From: Methylophaga sp.
GTDB lineage: Bacteria; Pseudomonadota; Gammaproteobacteria; Nitrosococcales; Methylophagaceae
Assembly (NCBI RefSeq): GCF_030651745.1
Contig: NZ_JAUSCC010000119.1
Coordinates: 1 to 7,466, forward strand
Reading direction: 5' to 3'
Length of the DNA stretch: 7,466 bases
Each line of letters starts with the position of its first letter. Position 1 is the stretch's first letter. The notes beneath the pieces are model-generated. The model worked only from the letters and a program-made list of their open reading frames with translations, did no database searches and was not told where the DNA came from. Below are positions 5,977 through 7,466 of this stretch, one piece after another. The position numbers were made by a program, and so were the translations under genes.

Positions 5977-6581
5977 TTTGTTTAAAAGGACTTTTCAAGC
6001 GTGACATCTTGACTAATCAAGGCACCCGGCTTTCCAAAATCATTACAGAAAAATTGATTAATTCAGAAGATGAATGTTTGGTTGACTTTGACGGCGTTGC
6101 AAATGTCTCGCCACTTTTTTTTCAGGATTTTATTTTCCCCCTCGTCATCGAGTTTGGCAGTCATGCCCTAGATAATCGGCTGAGATTAATCAATCTCAAA
6201 GATGAACACCTCTCTTCTTATCAAGCAGCCTGTGATCAAACAAGTGCTTATATGGACAAACTTGCCGCGCGTCAGACAAGGTCATTCGGAGATATATCGG
6301 ACTTAACCTGTGAGCTGCTGATCAAGGCAAGGGAGTTATCAAGACGCGATCGTTCGACGGCGCAACTTATTTTTGGTATCAACAACAGCATGGCAGAGCT
6401 CTTTGCAAATATGGACATTGAGCTGATTCGTCGGATTGCCAATGCCGGTATTGTCTGTTTTGAACCACGATTTTCTCCAGAATTTACAGAAAAATTGGCT
6501 GAACTTGATGCGTCTGAGATTGATATCTTTTTGAATATCGTTGGCGATTTAGAGGATATCTATGAACCTGGATACGCTTAA
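5973..6581 (+). CDS. STAS-like (DUF4325) domain fused to an FlhD-like domain
   Basis: The 202-residue product joins two modules. Residues about 15-85 look like a STAS-like DUF4325 domain: CLVDFDGVANVSPLFFQDFI (35-54) has the characteristic hydrophobic-D-F-x-G-V-x-x-x-S-x-x-F-x-x-x pattern, followed by LRLINLKDEHL (70-80). Residues about 110-180 align with FlhD: DRSTAQLIFGINNSMAELFANMDIELIRRIANAGIVCFEPRF against E. coli [42 protein letters not shown]. This FlhD match is closer to flagellar FlhD than that of the first copy. STAS domains commonly mediate regulated protein contacts or bind small ligands, so the fusion may let a signal control an FlhD-type regulator (inference). It overlaps flhC by ATGA, and its end overlaps the next gene by 20 bp. 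Confidence 0.82.
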   Translation: MICLKGLFKRDILTNQGTRLSKIITEKLINSEDECLVDFDGVANVSPLFFQDFIFPLVIEFGSHALDNRLRLINLKDEHLSSYQAACDQTSAYMDKLAARQTRSFGDISDLTCELLIKARELSRRDRSTAQLIFGINNSMAELFANMDIELIRRIANAGIVCFEPRFSPEFTEKLAELDASEIDIFLNIVGDLEDIYEPGYA

Positions 6582-7029
6582 TCGATACGCCTTAGCAGTG
6601 GAACTACTGTCTCTTAAACCACGGATATCCATCGTAGCCAAGGAAACTGGTTTGTCACCCGCAATTCTTCGCAAGGCGTTTGTGGAAATGCATCAACGCT
6701 CCCCATCGAGCGGTCCGATAAGAACGTCACCTCAATTTATGAGTAAAAGTTTTTCAAAATTTAAAGAGGCCACGCTTTGCGCTGTTTTTTTTCGACTTGA
6801 GAATCGTCGACACTGTGCAAGACGTGAGATTAATGGTTATCGACGTTACTGTTCGTATATCAAATCCGTATCAAACGCTTATCCACTGCTTGATTTCTCA
6901 GATGCTTGGACAATTTCAAAGTGGCTAGATGTCGGCGTTCTTAAATTAGTGCGTTGTAGCCATTGTCGCAGTGCGAAGTTAATTAATAATGAACTGGAGC
7001 ATAATGTGTGCTGTGTTTGTAAAAGTTGA
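6562..7029 (+). CDS. Second FlhC-like protein, shortened
   Basis: The 155-residue product resembles FlhC. [46 protein letters not shown] (8-53) corresponds to [69 protein letters not shown] matches [24 protein letters not shown]. The zinc site is retained: C132, C135, C150, C153. Compared with the first FlhC it lacks the LP-x3-DW motif (here IRTSPQF), is shorter in the middle and stops two residues after the last cysteine, with no basic tail. The ATG has a clear GAGG site about 7 bp upstream, inside the end of the STAS-FlhD gene, so the two are probably made together. It is likely the partner of the STAS-FlhD protein. Confidence 0.82.
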   Translation: [155 protein letters not shown]

Positions 7030-7046
7030 ACTCAAGAAATACTCCT

Positions 7047-7304
7047 ATGAAAGTATCAACCTACTTCGCTTTACTGGCCGAGTTTGGTACAGCACAGATC
7101 CCTTTAGAGTTGGTTGCCCCAAAGTTCCTAGACATTGATGTGCAAACTGCTAAAAACAAAGCAGCTAAACAACAACTTCCATTCCCTTGTGTTCGAATTG
7201 GGGGACAAAAGTCTCGTTGGTTTGTTGATGCTGGGACCTTAGCCGAATTTATCGACCAAAAATTAGACGAAGCCAAACAAACTTGGGGAAAAATGAACGA
7301 TTGA
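7047..7304 (+). CDS. PrtN-family (pyocin activator) DNA-binding protein
   Basis: The 85-residue product matches the PrtN / pyocin activator family. It has YFALLAEFGTAQIPLELVAPKFL at the start, the N/A-rich helix TAKNKAAKQQLPFPCVRI, and a terminal LAEFIDQKLDEAKQTW. The corresponding parts of PrtN are the AFLLMAQYG-x3-IP start, the helix leading to LPVVRI, and the LADYIDKRR end. PrtN activates bacteriocin genes by binding DNA upstream of them, and relatives occur as small regulators on prophages and integrative elements. The ATG at 7047 gives the length and start usual for the family. An in-frame TTG at 7026 would overlap flhC2 but has no ribosome site. The gene is 17 bp downstream of flhC2 and probably closes the operon. 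Confidence 0.78.
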   Translation: MKVSTYFALLAEFGTAQIPLELVAPKFLDIDVQTAKNKAAKQQLPFPCVRIGGQKSRWFVDAGTLAEFIDQKLDEAKQTWGKMND

Positions 7305-7307
7305 CAT

Positions 7308-7343
7308 CCTGCTTTGATATTCTTCCCTTAGGGATACCGCAGG
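7308..7343 (+). terminator. Weak imperfect hairpin after the regulator operon
   Basis: CCTGC (7308-7312) can pair with GCAGG (7339-7343), enclosing a small CCC-TTA-GGG hairpin (7325-7333) and an imperfect GATAT/ATACC stem. It lies just after the PrtN-like stop codon, where a terminator would be expected, but there is no proper T tract. It may end transcription weakly, protect the 3' end, or mark an element border. Confidence 0.25.
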
Positions 7344-7396
7344 CATAAAAATCCCGTCATAATGGTAATTTTGCGAAATACCTCAGGCCGACAAAG

Positions 7397-7466
7397 ATGA
7401 AAGAAACCATTGCCCCGTCCGTCATGTTTACAGAAGAGCTTGCGGAATTGATTACCCGCTTGGTAA
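7397..7466 (+). CDS. Start of an unidentified gene, cut by the right edge
   Basis: An open frame runs from ATG at 7397 to the window end, with 23 codons visible (MKETIAPSVMFTEE, then LAELITRLV). The frame is open back to a stop at 7346. The ribosome site is weak (AGG about 9 bp upstream). I do not recognise the family from this fragment. It reads as a plausible amphipathic N-terminus, and it could belong to another mobile element or to the next gene of the island. Confidence 0.4.
   Translation, partial: MKETIAPSVMFTEELAELITRLV

Noticed and set aside
7026..7304. PrtN-like gene starting at the TTG at 7026
   Set aside because: It has no ribosome site, and the extra seven residues do not resemble the family start; the ATG at 7047 does.
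7301..7306. TTGACA as a -35 promoter box for the right-edge gene
   Set aside because: No -10 hexamer lies 16-18 bp downstream; the match overlaps the PrtN-like stop codon and is probably chance.
7301..7343. End hairpin of an IS200/IS605-type element
   Set aside because: TTGACATCCT followed by a hairpin recalls such ends, but the stem is imperfect and no tnpA or tnpB gene is seen beside it.

Overview
The window is part of a conjugative element (plasmid or integrative conjugative element) of a proteobacterium, most likely a gammaproteobacterium. The type F transfer genes follow the order known from SXT/R391 ICEs and IncA/C plasmids (trbI-like, trhF, fused trbC-traW, traU, traN), and the regulators belong to the FlhDC-like family that controls transfer in those elements (SetCD, AcaCD). 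The exact host cannot be read from the sequence.

Layout. From about 4.62 kb leftwards (minus strand) runs a tightly packed operon: terD, trbI-like, trhF signal peptidase, trbC-traW, traU and traN. Neighbouring genes overlap or nearly touch, so they are probably co-transcribed and translationally coupled. traN keeps only its N-terminal 258 or so codons. It is cut off where the 5' end of an IS630-family transposase gene begins (left edge, 1-91). The ATPase gene traC, normally just upstream of trbI, is absent. A TerD-family gene sits in that place, at the head of the operon.

From 4.62 to 5.06 kb lies an A/T-rich divergent region. It holds one doubtful small ORF and several repeats that could be operators.

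From 5.06 to 7.30 kb (plus strand) runs a five-gene regulatory operon, and this is the most interesting part. It contains two successive FlhDC-type pairs. The first is fairly conventional: a short FlhD-like protein and a full-length FlhC with a four-cysteine zinc site. In the second pair the FlhD domain is fused behind an N-terminal STAS-like (DUF4325) domain, and it is followed by a shortened FlhC with its own four-cysteine site. The last gene encodes a PrtN-family (pyocin activator) DNA-binding protein. Junctions are ATGA or 20-bp overlaps, and a perfect hairpin covers the ribosome binding site of the STAS-FlhD gene.

Working model (inference): the plus-strand operon encodes a layered transcriptional control circuit for the transfer genes. 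The first FlhD-FlhC pair would be the master activator. The second would be a signal-responsive partner or antagonist able to form mixed complexes with it, and the PrtN-like protein a third regulator. The right end (7305-7466) holds a weak hairpin and the start of an unidentified gene.
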